From: Janthinobacterium sp. J1-1
Lineage (GTDB): Bacteria; Pseudomonadota; Gammaproteobacteria; Burkholderiales; Burkholderiaceae_D
Assembly: GCF_030944405.1 (NCBI RefSeq)
Contig: NZ_CP132339.1
Span: 806,001 to 870,000 of the forward strand
Length of the DNA: 64,000 nt
Direction: 5' to 3'
Under the pieces are notes generated by a model. It searched no databases. It was not told the origin of the DNA and saw only the letters and a program-made list of their open reading frames with translations. This document shows positions 8,812 to 16,623 of the stretch, piece by piece. Both the position numbers and the translations under genes were made by a program. Each line of letters starts with the position of its first letter. Position 1 is the stretch's first letter.

Positions 8812-10030
8812 ACCAGAATTTCACCGGGAAGAGTTTTCTACGACTAACATCAATAAAAGACATAATAAGATTTAAGTTAGGCAGAAAGCGAAGCGAATAT
8901 CTTGAAAAGCTCGACTTGGTCGCAAAAAGAATTTTAGATGATGGTTGCGATTTTTCAGCTCTTTCTTTTTATATAAAAAAGGGAAAAAAATATTTAAGCC
9001 GCTTTCTTTGGAAAGCATTTACAGCTTGCGACGTGTAAATAAAATATTAGGAAGAATATATAAAGTAAAACAGGCGGACCGCGACACTATTACTAAGCAG
9101 ATTAGCTCTTTGGTATCAGATACCAGTCACTATACTATATTAAAAGGTGATATTAAGAGCTTTTATGAATCGATTCCTAGAGAATCAGTTATGGCTAAAA
9201 TAGAGTCAAACCGAATCCTTTCATATCAAAATAGAAGGATCATCAGACAAGTTTTTTCTTGTGCTGCGGTAGCAGCTGTTCCAGGTTTGCCAAGGGGAAT
9301 TAGCATAAGTTCCTCGCTCTCAGAGTTATATATCAGGGAGTTTGATAGATATGTCAGAGCACTAGACGGCGTCTATTATTACGCACGATATGTTGATGAT
9401 TTTATTATTTTTTGCCATGCAAAAAGTGACGATATATTCGAAGATGTTGAAAAAAAACTCAAGCAACTAGATTTAAGCCTAAATCACAAGAAAATAAAAA
9501 AAATCTTTTCCGATGATTTATTAAATCGGACTGAGCAACTTAGTTTTTTGGGCTACGAACACTTCTTCGATTGCGAATCTTCAGTAAAAATCCGAATTTC
9601 AAGAAATAGAATTAGAAAAATAAAAACACGCATTGTTTTGTCATTTTTAGATTACGCAAAGAACAATGACATTCCTTTGCTTTGTCTTCGGCTAAAATTT
9701 ATATCAGGAAACTACCTAATTCGTGAGTCGTCAAAAACTAACGGAGCCTCATTAGGTTTAATGGCGGGTTTTTATTACAATAACAAGACATTGTCAGATC
9801 CCCAGCAGATTTTAGAACTAGATAGATTTTTGATGAAGCTCTGCTTTTCTAAACGAGGTAGCGTATTCAGAGCTATTGGAGCTACGCATATGCATGCTGC
9901 CCGCATGGCAACGCAGGGCATTAGTTTTAACAAGGGATTCAATCAAAGAAAAGTCTACGCAATCGAAAAAACTGAGTTTTCACGAATCAAGGATTGTTGG
10001 AAAAAAGAAAGCGATTATGAAAAAAAATAG
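8805..10030 (+). CDS. Drt3a-like (UG3) reverse transcriptase with internal -1 frame change
   Basis: Read as 8805-8990 joined by a -1 step to 8990-10030, it gives 408 residues. RT motifs all lie in the second frame: motif A LKGDIKSFYESI, motif B GLPRGISISSSLSELY, motif C YARYVDDFIIF (catalytic YVDD), and a later LSFLGYEHFF. The first frame supplies about 62 N-terminal residues (SFLRLTSIKDIIRFKLGR) that merge smoothly into KKGKKIFKPLSLESIY. TTG 8805 has an AAAGGGG site 7 bases upstream and overlaps the SLATT stop. Without the frame change the product is a 77-residue stub ending at 9038. An internal TTG at 8945 could start a 361-residue form but has no clear ribosome-binding site. The pairing with a second RT fits DRT3 anti-phage systems. 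A simple inactivating indel or assembly error in the A-runs is the alternative. Confidence 0.75.
8975..9016 (+). promoter_or_regulatory. Candidate programmed -1 frameshift signal
   Basis: Two slippery heptamers sit in the correct zero-frame phase: A AAA AAG at 8975-8981 (the heptamer of E. coli dnaX) and A AAA AAA at 8984-8990. Slippage at either gives the same protein across the junction. A perfect 6-bp hairpin GCTTTC-TTTG-GAAAGC (9001-9016) lies 10 nt after the second heptamer, as a possible stimulator. Confidence 0.6.
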
Positions 10031-12026
10031 TAAGGAAGGTAGACTTAAACGGGTATACAAATCCAATTACCGCCGTATTTTGCTTACGGAAGTCCTTCCT
10101 TACGAAGTTCCAATTCTCTTAACTAACGAAGGGTTCTATTTAAGGCCTAGTGAATGTCAGGAGGAGGGGCTTTTAGGCGCTATACTAAAGCCAGGAAAAG
10201 AAACTCATCCATTTACATATAAAATTGTTAAGAGCGCGTCAAGTTATAGAACGCTTTACCTCATACACCCTTCAAGCCAGCATGACTTCATTAGTTTTTA
10301 TAAAACTTATAGCAGTCTAATGTGTGGTCTCACTGCCCGAAGTGAATTTAGCTTGCGCGCACCTGCAGAGGTAGCTGCGTGGTATTACGAGCCCGATAAC
10401 TCTTTGCGTGATAATTCGATAAAAGATGAAGGTGCTGAAGCAAACATAGATGATGCAATGGCAGTCCAGTTCAAATATGCTAGTTCTTTCTTTTTATATA
10501 AAAAATATTCTTTTCTTTATAAATTTTATGATTCGTACGAATTTCATAGACTAGAAAAGAAATTTAAAAAGCTTTTAAAGTTTGATATATCAAAATGCTT
10601 TGATAACATTTCTACAAAACGACTGGGCGAAGCAGTTAAAAGTGAGCTTTATCATAAAGAACATTTTGGAAAGAGTAATTTCGAGAATAAATTTTCTAAG
10701 CTAATGGAATCCGCTAACTTCGGTCGAAATGATGGTCTAGTCATCGGGCCGGAGTTTAGCAGGATTTTTGCTGAAATAATATTACAGGATGTAGATAAGA
10801 GAGTACTCAAAAGTAATCTACAACTCCAAGGAAGCTATGATGTTAGACGCTATGTAGACGATTATTTTTTGTTTTATAACGATGATAAAGTTGGCGAACA
10901 CATGCTTAGCGAATTCCAAGACTCATTAGAGAAGGCAAAACTTTACCTAAATGAATCTAAAATTTCACGGCATAGAGCACCCTTTCTTACCGGTATTACA
11001 ATGGCAAAGAAAGATATTCAAGATATATTTTCTGCGTTGTTTGACACATTTGACGAATCTAAAAAAGGCGTAACTCCTGATCTTGATATTTCCGAGAGTG
11101 CCGATAGCTATGCCGACCAACCAGAGGAAAAAATAACCTTCATAAAATATTTCAAAGGTCCCGGTGTCGTTGCAAATAGACTTATAAGAGACATAAAAGC
11201 AATAGTTCGAAGTAATGAAGTGGCATTCGAAACTATTACAGGGTATTTTTTTACAGTAATTAAAAATAAAATTCATGAAGTTTATGGATATAGTGCCACC
11301 TTAGACGATGCCCAACAAGAAAACGTATTAAAATTTTTGCTGGTGATTATAGATGTAAATTTTTTTGTATACTCTATGGACGTTAGAGTTAGGAGCACGT
11401 TCTTGGTAAGCCAAATTTCCATTATTTGCTGCAGAATCGCCAAATTAATGAAGCCTGTCTACGGCGATGAGGTTGTAAAAAAAATACAAGATGAAATAAC
11501 TTTTGCAATGAAAAACAAACAAGCAGATAAAATATCTTCAGGGGTAGAGGTTGTCAACCTACTGATTGCGCTGAGAGAAATATCTGGAGAAGAAGATTTG
11601 GTTTCTGCAGATGATATTTCGAAATTTATCTTCAACGAAAACTTAGAAAATATTAAGTCCGCCAATTATTTTCAATTGATTTCTGTTTTATTTTACATAA
11701 AAAATAATCCTATTTATGAAATCTTAAAAATAAAATTAAAAGCAATTATTCTTTCTATTTTGGCTACACAAAGAGCGTCGGTATATTCGGAAGCATCTTA
11801 CCTTCTACTAGACCTTGTACGTTGCCCATATCTGGATAGGGCATTTAAATCAAAGATGATAACCTGTTCATTTCAAACAGAGTTTGGAAAAAGACCAACA
11901 TCATCGGAACTAAAAAAACAGTACAAATGCATCTCTCTCCATGACTGGTTTGTAGATTGGAGCGAAGCTGGAATTAAGATTGAAAGATTGCTTCAGAAAA
12001 AAGAGTTGAAAACTGCTTACGAATAG
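10017..12026 (+). CDS. Drt3b-like (UG8) reverse transcriptase
   Basis: 669 residues from ATG 10017, which overlaps the end of the upstream RT by 14 bases; an AAGAAAG stretch precedes it. RT motifs are LLKFDISKCFDNIS (motif A, around 190), GRNDGLVIGPEFSRIFAEII (motif B) and DVRRYVDDYFLFYND (motif C, YVDD), then LYLNESKIS and the PFLTGITMAK strand. The C-terminal 300 residues or so are helical with no recognised domain. The large size, the RYVDDYF signature and the position after a smaller RT are those of the second polymerase of DRT3 systems. Codon use is as AT-rich as its partners, unlike the flanking genes. Confidence 0.8.
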   Translation: MKKNSKEGRLKRVYKSNYRRILLTEVLPYEVPILLTNEGFYLRPSECQEEGLLGAILKPGKETHPFTYKIVKSASSYRTLYLIHPSSQHDFISFYKTYSSLMCGLTARSEFSLRAPAEVAAWYYEPDNSLRDNSIKDEGAEANIDDAMAVQFKYASSFFLYKKYSFLYKFYDSYEFHRLEKKFKKLLKFDISKCFDNISTKRLGEAVKSELYHKEHFGKSNFENKFSKLMESANFGRNDGLVIGPEFSRIFAEIILQDVDKRVLKSNLQLQGSYDVRRYVDDYFLFYNDDKVGEHMLSEFQDSLEKAKLYLNESKISRHRAPFLTGITMAKKDIQDIFSALFDTFDESKKGVTPDLDISESADSYADQPEEKITFIKYFKGPGVVANRLIRDIKAIVRSNEVAFETITGYFFTVIKNKIHEVYGYSATLDDAQQENVLKFLLVIIDVNFFVYSMDVRVRSTFLVSQISIICCRIAKLMKPVYGDEVVKKIQDEITFAMKNKQADKISSGVEVVNLLIALREISGEEDLVSADDISKFIFNENLENIKSANYFQLISVLFYIKNNPIYEILKIKLKAIILSILATQRASVYSEASYLLLDLVRCPYLDRAFKSKMITCSFQTEFGKRPTSSELKKQYKCISLHDWFVDWSEAGIKIERLLQKKELKTAYE

Positions 12027-12035
12027 TGGCATACT
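12006..12035 (+). promoter_or_regulatory. Possible promoter for the downstream RNA
   Basis: TTGAAA at 12006-12011 and CATACT at 12030-12035 have an 18-bp spacer. The start predicted from them, about 12042, coincides with the first base of the closing stem of the RNA candidate. Confidence 0.45.
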
Positions 12036-12041
12036 GATGGT

Positions 12042-12160
12042 GCAGGCGTGCTTACAGGTTGAGTGCCCAATACCCATGGAAAGATGTTTCACCCATGATG
12101 ATTCCGGCATTTTTGTCGGACACACACCAATGACTTTACCTCAGCGCCTGCCTCTTTTTT
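12042..12160 (+). ncRNA. Candidate DRT3-associated structured RNA with AC-repeat
   Basis: GCAGGCGT (12042-12049) pairs with GCGCCTGC (12144-12151, one G-T pair), closing an RNA of about 110 nt. AGGT (12056-12059) and ACCT (12138-12141) can extend it. A T-run follows at 12155-12160. Inside, TCCGGC/GTCGGA (12103-12120) forms a hairpin, immediately followed by ACACACAC (12120-12127) in a stretch predicted unpaired. As I recall, DRT3 systems use a noncoding RNA with an ACACAC template for Drt3a. The fold was worked out by eye and expression is untested. Confidence 0.55.
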
Positions 12161-12643
12161 AAAATTGCTACTTTGGCCATATCATGGCCGCAATGAATTT
12201 TTCTACAGGGTTCATAATTGTCTAAAGAAGGGTGTGATCGTTTGCTGGCAGGACTTCTCCTCCTACTGTACCCTCGCGAATGCCACACTCTATCGTAATA
12301 CTCTTCGAACACCAATTCTGTCCTGTGCTCACTGATCTGTTTCAGAATCTTCAGGTATTCCCCCACCATTTTTATCGGGCTGGATGAAATCAATACGAAT
12401 GTCTCGCCTGATCGCCCAGTTAGCGTTAGCGTCACGGCGCGGATGATTCCAGTCCAGTATCGCATCAGATGACATGGAGCTTGCAACGCCAATTGAGCCT
12501 TCTGTCGAGGGACCGAATAACGTATTTAATTCATATGTCAATGAGACATCAATCTCGATGCTTTGCCCTACTCCGGTTGTAATCGTCGCATCAAACAAGC
12601 GGGTCTTTTCGCCGTCGGCCGGTTGGTCGTGCATGAAGTTCAC
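12161..12643 (-). pseudogene. Broken gene of unknown family at the right edge of the island
   Basis: On the minus strand a frame from GTG 12643 runs to a stop at 12329. If one base of the five-G run at 12360-12364 (plus strand CCCCC) were absent, it would continue in another frame through EYLKILKQISEHRTELVFEEYYDR. That suggests a single gene disabled by a homopolymer indel. The product is not recognised. The segment WAIRRDIRIDFIQPDK faintly recalls the WAYxxGVxLDFIRPGKP region of IS3-family transposases, so it may be IS debris. Composition is intermediate between the island and the host. Confidence 0.35.
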
Positions 12644-12848
12644 TGATCTGTGTTGGCACGGCTAGCGACTACGACGAATGGGCCTGTGTCCAAGTCTGGA
12701 TTTTACCCATGCCTACCCGCGCCCCGCGTCCTGCACCGGCGGGCATTGTCACGTTTGTACGGCGCGACCTTCTGATGGGCAATGGGTTTATAGTCAGTCA
12801 AAGTACTTACACTGACAGTCGCCGCCCCGCGCGGCAGGGAGAATCTTG
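12644..12848. other. Intergenic return to host-like composition
   Basis: GC content rises again. No gene, integrase or attachment repeat was seen. A GGGAG ribosome-binding site at its end serves the DsbA-like gene. Confidence 0.5.
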
Positions 12849-13388
12849 ATGACCAATACTGATACCGATATTGCCGGACTGTCGTCCGCCGAACACGCCA
12901 CCGGCAACCTTGACGCCAGGCTGACGCTGGTCGAATATGGCGACTTCGAATGTCCGCGCTGTGCGCAGGCGGAACCCTTGACGCGCCACCTGGTGGCCAC
13001 CTATGGCGACCGGCTGCGATTTGTCTTTCGCCACTTTCCCGACAGCGCCGCCCATCCGCATGCGGAACTGGCGGCCGAAGCGTCCGAAGCGGCCGCTGCG
13101 CAAGGAAAATTCTGGGCCATGCATGCGGCGCTGTTTCGCCAGCCCCAGCATCTGAAGGAAGCCGCGCTGACCCGCTACGCCGAGGAAATCGAGCTCGACA
13201 TGACGCGTTACCATGCCGACATGAACGACCACCTGTATCTGCAGCGCGTGCGCGAGCACCATGCGGCCGCCGTGCAGCTGGGCCTGCGCGGCACGCCGAG
13301 CTTTTTCCTTAATGACGAACCGGTCGATGTGTCGTTTGGCCTTGAGCATCTGGAGCAGGCCGTGCGCGCTGCCTTGGGCGAGCACTGA
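12849..13388 (+). CDS. DsbA-family thioredoxin-fold oxidoreductase (cytoplasmic)
   Basis: 179 residues. The active-site CPRC follows the LVEYGDFECP strand (residues 26-39), and the cis-proline segment LRGTPSFFLN is near residue 150. Between them lies the helical insertion typical of DsbA/FrnE-like proteins. There is no signal peptide, so it probably acts in the cytoplasm, unlike true DsbA. ATG 12849 is preferred to TTG 12846 because of the spacing from GGGAG. The substrate is unknown. It is the first host-like gene to the right of the island. Confidence 0.85.
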   Translation: MTNTDTDIAGLSSAEHATGNLDARLTLVEYGDFECPRCAQAEPLTRHLVATYGDRLRFVFRHFPDSAAHPHAELAAEASEAAAAQGKFWAMHAALFRQPQHLKEAALTRYAEEIELDMTRYHADMNDHLYLQRVREHHAAAVQLGLRGTPSFFLNDEPVDVSFGLEHLEQAVRAALGEH

Positions 13389-13443
13389 TTGCCATGTGAT
13401 TGCGCGCTGATATAAATGAGCGCACAATGCGTTGCATATGCAA
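13389..13443 (+). promoter_or_regulatory. Promoter and palindromic operator of the toxin-antitoxin pair
   Basis: TTGCCA (13389-13394) and TATAAA (13411-13416) have a 16-bp spacer. TTGCATATGCAA at 13432-13443 is a perfect 12-bp palindrome just past the predicted start. This fits autorepression by the antitoxin, as is usual for ParD-like proteins. Confidence 0.6.
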
Positions 13444-13458
13444 TGCATTGGAGTTGTC

Positions 13459-13743
13459 ATGAAAACAGCCACTTTCCCTTCCCTGCGCGTCGATCCTGCC
13501 TTGCGGCAGGCGGCCGAAGACAATCTGCAGCATGGTGAGACCTTGTCCGGTTTTGTCGAGCAGTCGATTCGCGACAGCATTTCACGCAGGCAGCATCAAC
13601 GTGAATTCGTCGCGCGCGGTCTTGCGTCGCGTGACGAGGCCGCGCGCACAGGACAGTATGTCAGTGCCGATGCGGTGATGGGCAAACTGGGAGCCATGTT
13701 GACGCAGGCCAAGGCCACGGCTGATGCGGAGGCCATCGAGTGA
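13459..13743 (+). CDS. ParD-like antitoxin
   Basis: 94 residues. The N-terminal strand TATFPSLRVDPALRQAAE and the following helices (GETLSGFVEQSIRDSIS) have the ribbon-helix-helix shape of DNA-binding antitoxins. The C-terminal part would wrap the toxin. ATG 13459 follows GGAG at a good distance; an in-frame ATG at 13432 lies inside the operator palindrome and is less likely. The stop overlaps the toxin start by four bases. Its role is to neutralise the downstream ParE-like protein and repress the operon. Confidence 0.78.
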   Translation: MKTATFPSLRVDPALRQAAEDNLQHGETLSGFVEQSIRDSISRRQHQREFVARGLASRDEAARTGQYVSADAVMGKLGAMLTQAKATADAEAIE

Positions 13744-14060
13744 GTTTGACGGACCGCTTTGCTGTCCGCTTTACGCCCCATGCGCAAGACGATCTGTTGC
13801 GGCTGTATGCCTTTATCTTGCAGCGTGACGCGAGCGACCTGGCGCTGGCCGAGCGTGCGCTCGACGCCATCAGGCACGCTATCGGTGGTCTGGAGCGGTC
13901 GCCATTCAGCTACCGCAAGGTCCGTGCCGATAACCCCTTCCTGCGCGAACTGCTGATTCCGTTTGGTGCCGCCGGCTATGTTGCCCTGTTTGAAATCGAG
14001 GAGGAGCGGACGGTGACGATATTGGCCGTACGGCACCAGCTGGAAGATGATTGGCTGTAA
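13740..14060 (+). CDS. ParE/RelE-superfamily toxin
   Basis: 106 residues. The sequence FTPHAQDDLLRLYAFI, the central LERSPFSYRKVR and the terminal VTILAVRHQLEDDW follow the RelE/ParE fold, with ParE-like features (a gyrase poison, if the family holds). It starts at GTG 13740, overlapping the antitoxin stop, so the pair is translationally coupled. It ends two bases before the convergent mipA-like gene. It may stabilise the neighbouring foreign DNA. Target assignment is inferred. Confidence 0.82.
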   Translation: MSLTDRFAVRFTPHAQDDLLRLYAFILQRDASDLALAERALDAIRHAIGGLERSPFSYRKVRADNPFLRELLIPFGAAGYVALFEIEEERTVTILAVRHQLEDDWL

Positions 14061-14061
14061 T

Positions 14062-14886
14062 TTATTCGTCTCCATCCCATGCCGGCTGGCTCGATCGCTT
14101 CCACGTCCACATCAGTCCGATGCCGGCCGAGGTGCCGCTGTTCTGGCGCAGCAGCGGGCTGTCGCGGTTGGCGGTGCCGGCGTAGTTGTCATAGCGCAGA
14201 AAGGCAAACGCGCGCCAGTCGCGGTGCAGCAGGTAGGAGCCGCCCAGGCCCAGGCGGGTGAGCATCAGCCCGCCTTTGGCCGCATAGGCGGGGCGGCCAG
14301 GCGTGGCAAATTGCTGCCCGACGCCATAGAAATAATCGTTGATGCCACGATTGCCCAGCACGGCGGAGAGGGCCGTGTCCACATGCCAGCGCCCCTGCGG
14401 GTCGGCCAGCGTATAGGCCAGGCGCGGCTCGAAGGTGGCGCCCTGGCGGTGCAGGCCGCCGCGCGCCTCGATCACGGCGCGCAGTGGCAGTTCCAGCCGC
14501 ACCCGGCTGTTCGGCGATGGCTCGGCCAGCTTGATTTTCAGGCGCGGGCCAAATTCCACCAGCGTGCCCAGGTCCGGCATGCCGCGCCGGGCCGGCACAT
14601 CGTCGGACCTGGCCGGCAGCGACAGGGCGAAGCCGACGTCGAATTCGGTGCGGTCCGTATTGACCAGCCGCGCGCCCACGCCCGAGCGGTCGGCGCGCAG
14701 CACCTTGCCCCGGTAGATCAGATAGGGCAGGGCCAGCGTGCGCGTCGAATGGTCGCTGGCGCCCGGATAGGCGGGCGTGACGGCGCTGCCGCCAAACACG
14801 CCCGCTTCCCACAGCGGCAGTGCTGGTTCGGCGGCCAGCGCCGGCGCGCCGCTGGCGATGGCCAGCAGTGTGACAGTCCTGATCAT
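14062..14886 (-). CDS. MipA/OmpV-family outer-membrane protein
   Basis: 274 residues. A signal peptide ends at ALAAEP, followed by WEAGVFGGSAVTPAYPGASD, the start of MipA/OmpV proteins. Alternating strands end in an aromatic C-terminal region typical of outer-membrane barrels. Family members scaffold murein-synthesising enzymes or act as porin-like barrels. ATG 14886 overlaps the stop of the upstream lipoprotein by four bases (ATGA), so the two are probably co-translated. Confidence 0.85.
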   Translation of the reverse strand: MIRTVTLLAIASGAPALAAEPALPLWEAGVFGGSAVTPAYPGASDHSTRTLALPYLIYRGKVLRADRSGVGARLVNTDRTEFDVGFALSLPARSDDVPARRGMPDLGTLVEFGPRLKIKLAEPSPNSRVRLELPLRAVIEARGGLHRQGATFEPRLAYTLADPQGRWHVDTALSAVLGNRGINDYFYGVGQQFATPGRPAYAAKGGLMLTRLGLGGSYLLHRDWRAFAFLRYDNYAGTANRDSPLLRQNSGTSAGIGLMWTWKRSSQPAWDGDE

Positions 14887-15257
14887 GGTCGTGTTCCACA
14901 AGATGGTTCAGTGGCAGGTGGCGCCGGCGGGGCGGCTTGCCCGATACGCTGCCACAGCGCAGCGGCGCTGCGCACATGGTAATCCAATGCATCTGGCCGG
15001 CAGGCTGCCCTGGCAGCGAGGGCGGCTTGCTGGTGCAGGCGTGCCTGCCAGCTGGCGTCCCCATGGCCCAGTTCGACATTGTCGATGGCGTCTTCATACG
15101 TGCGCAGCGCCTGCGGCCAGCGTCCCTGCCGGGCCGCCTCGCCTGCCCATTGCTCCTGCTGTTGCGCCATGCGCAGCTCAACCTGGGTGGAACAGGCGGC
15201 CAGCGCCAGCAGGCAGGGCAGCAGCAGGCAAGGCATGGCGCGGGGTGGCAGGTGCAT
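14883..15257 (-). CDS. Small predicted lipoprotein of unknown function
   Basis: 124 residues, with signal sequence and lipobox LLALAACST placing the acylated Cys near residue 22. An alternative start at ATG 15236 gives a tidier signal peptide (MPCLLLP). The mature part is helical and alanine-rich (WPQALRTYEDAIDNVE suggests a TPR-like helix pair). It is coupled to the MipA-like gene downstream. No family is recognised. Confidence 0.7.
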   Translation of the reverse strand: MHLPPRAMPCLLLPCLLALAACSTQVELRMAQQQEQWAGEAARQGRWPQALRTYEDAIDNVELGHGDASWQARLHQQAALAARAACRPDALDYHVRSAAALWQRIGQAAPPAPPATEPSCGTRP

Positions 15258-15335
15258 GGCGGCGGCAAGGTTGTCGGAATGAGACTACTGTAGCGCATCG
15301 GCGGGCGCACACGCTTGCCGCCGGCGAAATCGTCC

Positions 15336-15363
15336 CTGGCAGGCGGTAGCGATGACATATAAT
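15336..15363 (+). promoter_or_regulatory. Predicted promoter of the asparaginase gene
   Basis: CTGGCA (15336-15341) and a perfect TATAAT (15358-15363) have a 16-bp spacer, 46 bp upstream of the start codon. Confidence 0.55.
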
Positions 15364-15409
15364 TTGCTCACCACTTTGTTATCTTCGCCATATCACCAAC
15401 AGGAGCACC

Positions 15410-16504
15410 ATGTTTTCACGCAAATTCCAGTCTTGTGCACAGCTGATGCTGGCCACCTTGATGATGAGTTTTGTCGCCACCGCACCCGCGCGCGCGCAGC
15501 AGGCAGCCGTCAAATTGCCGAACGTGGTGATTCTGGCCACCGGCGGCACCATCGCCGGCAGCGGCGCCGACAGCACCACCACCGTCGGCTACACCTCGGC
15601 CACCGTCGGCGTCGAGCGCCTGATCGCGGCCGTGCCGGAACTGAAAAAAGTGGCCAACGTAAAAGGCGAGCAAGTCTTCCAGATCGCCAGCGAAAGCATG
15701 GGCAATGAACACTGGCTGACCCTGGCCAAGCGCATCAATGTGCTGCTGGCCTCGCAGGATGTGGACGGCGTGGTCGTGACGCACGGCACCGACACCATCG
15801 AAGAGACCGCGTATTTCCTGAACCTGACCGTGAAGAGCCACAAGCCGGTGGTGGTGGTGGGCGCCATGCGCCCGTCGACGGCGATCTCGGCCGACGGCCC
15901 GATCAACCTGTACAACGCGGTGCTGCTGGCCGGCAGCAAGGAAGCCGTCGGCAAGGGCGTGCTGGTGGCCTTGAACGACCAGATCAATGGCGCGCGCGAA
16001 GTGACCAAGACCAACACCTCGACCACCGACACCTTCAAGTCGACCGAACTGGGCATGCTGGGCTATATCCAGGGCAGCAAACCGTTCTTTTACCGCCAGT
16101 CGACGCGCAAGCACACGCTGGAAGCGGAATTTGACATCAGCAAGCTCGATGCCCTGCCGCAAGTGGACATCGTCTACGGCTACGCCAACATGAACCGCAT
16201 CGGCATGGACGCCTTTATTGCCGCCGGCGCCAAGGGCATTATCCACGCCGGCGTGGGCGATGGCAGCGTGGCGGCGCAGATGAAGCCGGCGCTGGTCGAA
16301 GCGCGCCAGAAGGGCGTGCTGATCGTGCGTTCCAGCCGCGTGGGCCAGGGCATCGTGGCGCGCAATGGCGAAGCCAATGACGATGAACTCGACAGCGTCG
16401 TGTCGGACACCCTGAACCCCCAAAAAGCCCGCATCCTGCTGATGCTGGCCTTGACCAAGACCAACAGTACGCAGGAAATCCAGCGTATTTTCTACACGTA
16501 TTGA
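15410..16504 (+). CDS. ansB: Periplasmic L-asparaginase (type II)
   Basis: 364 residues. It hydrolyses asparagine (often glutamine too) to aspartate and ammonia. A signal peptide (cleavage near ARAQQA) directs it to the periplasm. The two catalytic threonine motifs are visible: ILATGGTIAGS near residue 45 and VVVTHGTDTIEETA near 125. The substrate loop GAMRPSTAISADGP is also conserved. The gene stands alone with its own promoter and an AGGAG site before ATG 15410. A glutaminase-asparaginase specificity cannot be excluded. Confidence 0.93.
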   Translation: MFSRKFQSCAQLMLATLMMSFVATAPARAQQAAVKLPNVVILATGGTIAGSGADSTTTVGYTSATVGVERLIAAVPELKKVANVKGEQVFQIASESMGNEHWLTLAKRINVLLASQDVDGVVVTHGTDTIEETAYFLNLTVKSHKPVVVVGAMRPSTAISADGPINLYNAVLLAGSKEAVGKGVLVALNDQINGAREVTKTNTSTTDTFKSTELGMLGYIQGSKPFFYRQSTRKHTLEAEFDISKLDALPQVDIVYGYANMNRIGMDAFIAAGAKGIIHAGVGDGSVAAQMKPALVEARQKGVLIVRSSRVGQGIVARNGEANDDELDSVVSDTLNPQKARILLMLALTKTNSTQEIQRIFYTY

Positions 16505-16623
16505 TGGCCTGCCGGGCCGGCGCCACATTTGCCTCATCAGGCAGATTTACGCTGGCCCGCTTTGCTGCCATACTTCGCCCCTGAACAATGAATCGGCAGC
16601 GGCTGCGGCGCTGCCCGTGGCGC

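Noticed and set aside
8805..10030. Drt3a as a plain pseudogene
   Set aside because: Not excluded, but all RT motifs are intact, Drt3b and the gene overlaps are preserved, and the break lies on phased slippery sites. Programmed frameshifting or a sequencing error is at least as likely.
7534..12049. A 10-base direct repeat GTGCAGGCGT at 7534-7543 and 12040-12049 as possible attachment sites
   Set aside because: It is short, the right copy is part of the predicted RNA stem, and flanking bases differ. Chance is an adequate explanation.
7379..12848. Prophage or integrative element with integrase
   Set aside because: No integrase, phage structural gene or tRNA attachment site was seen in or next to the island.
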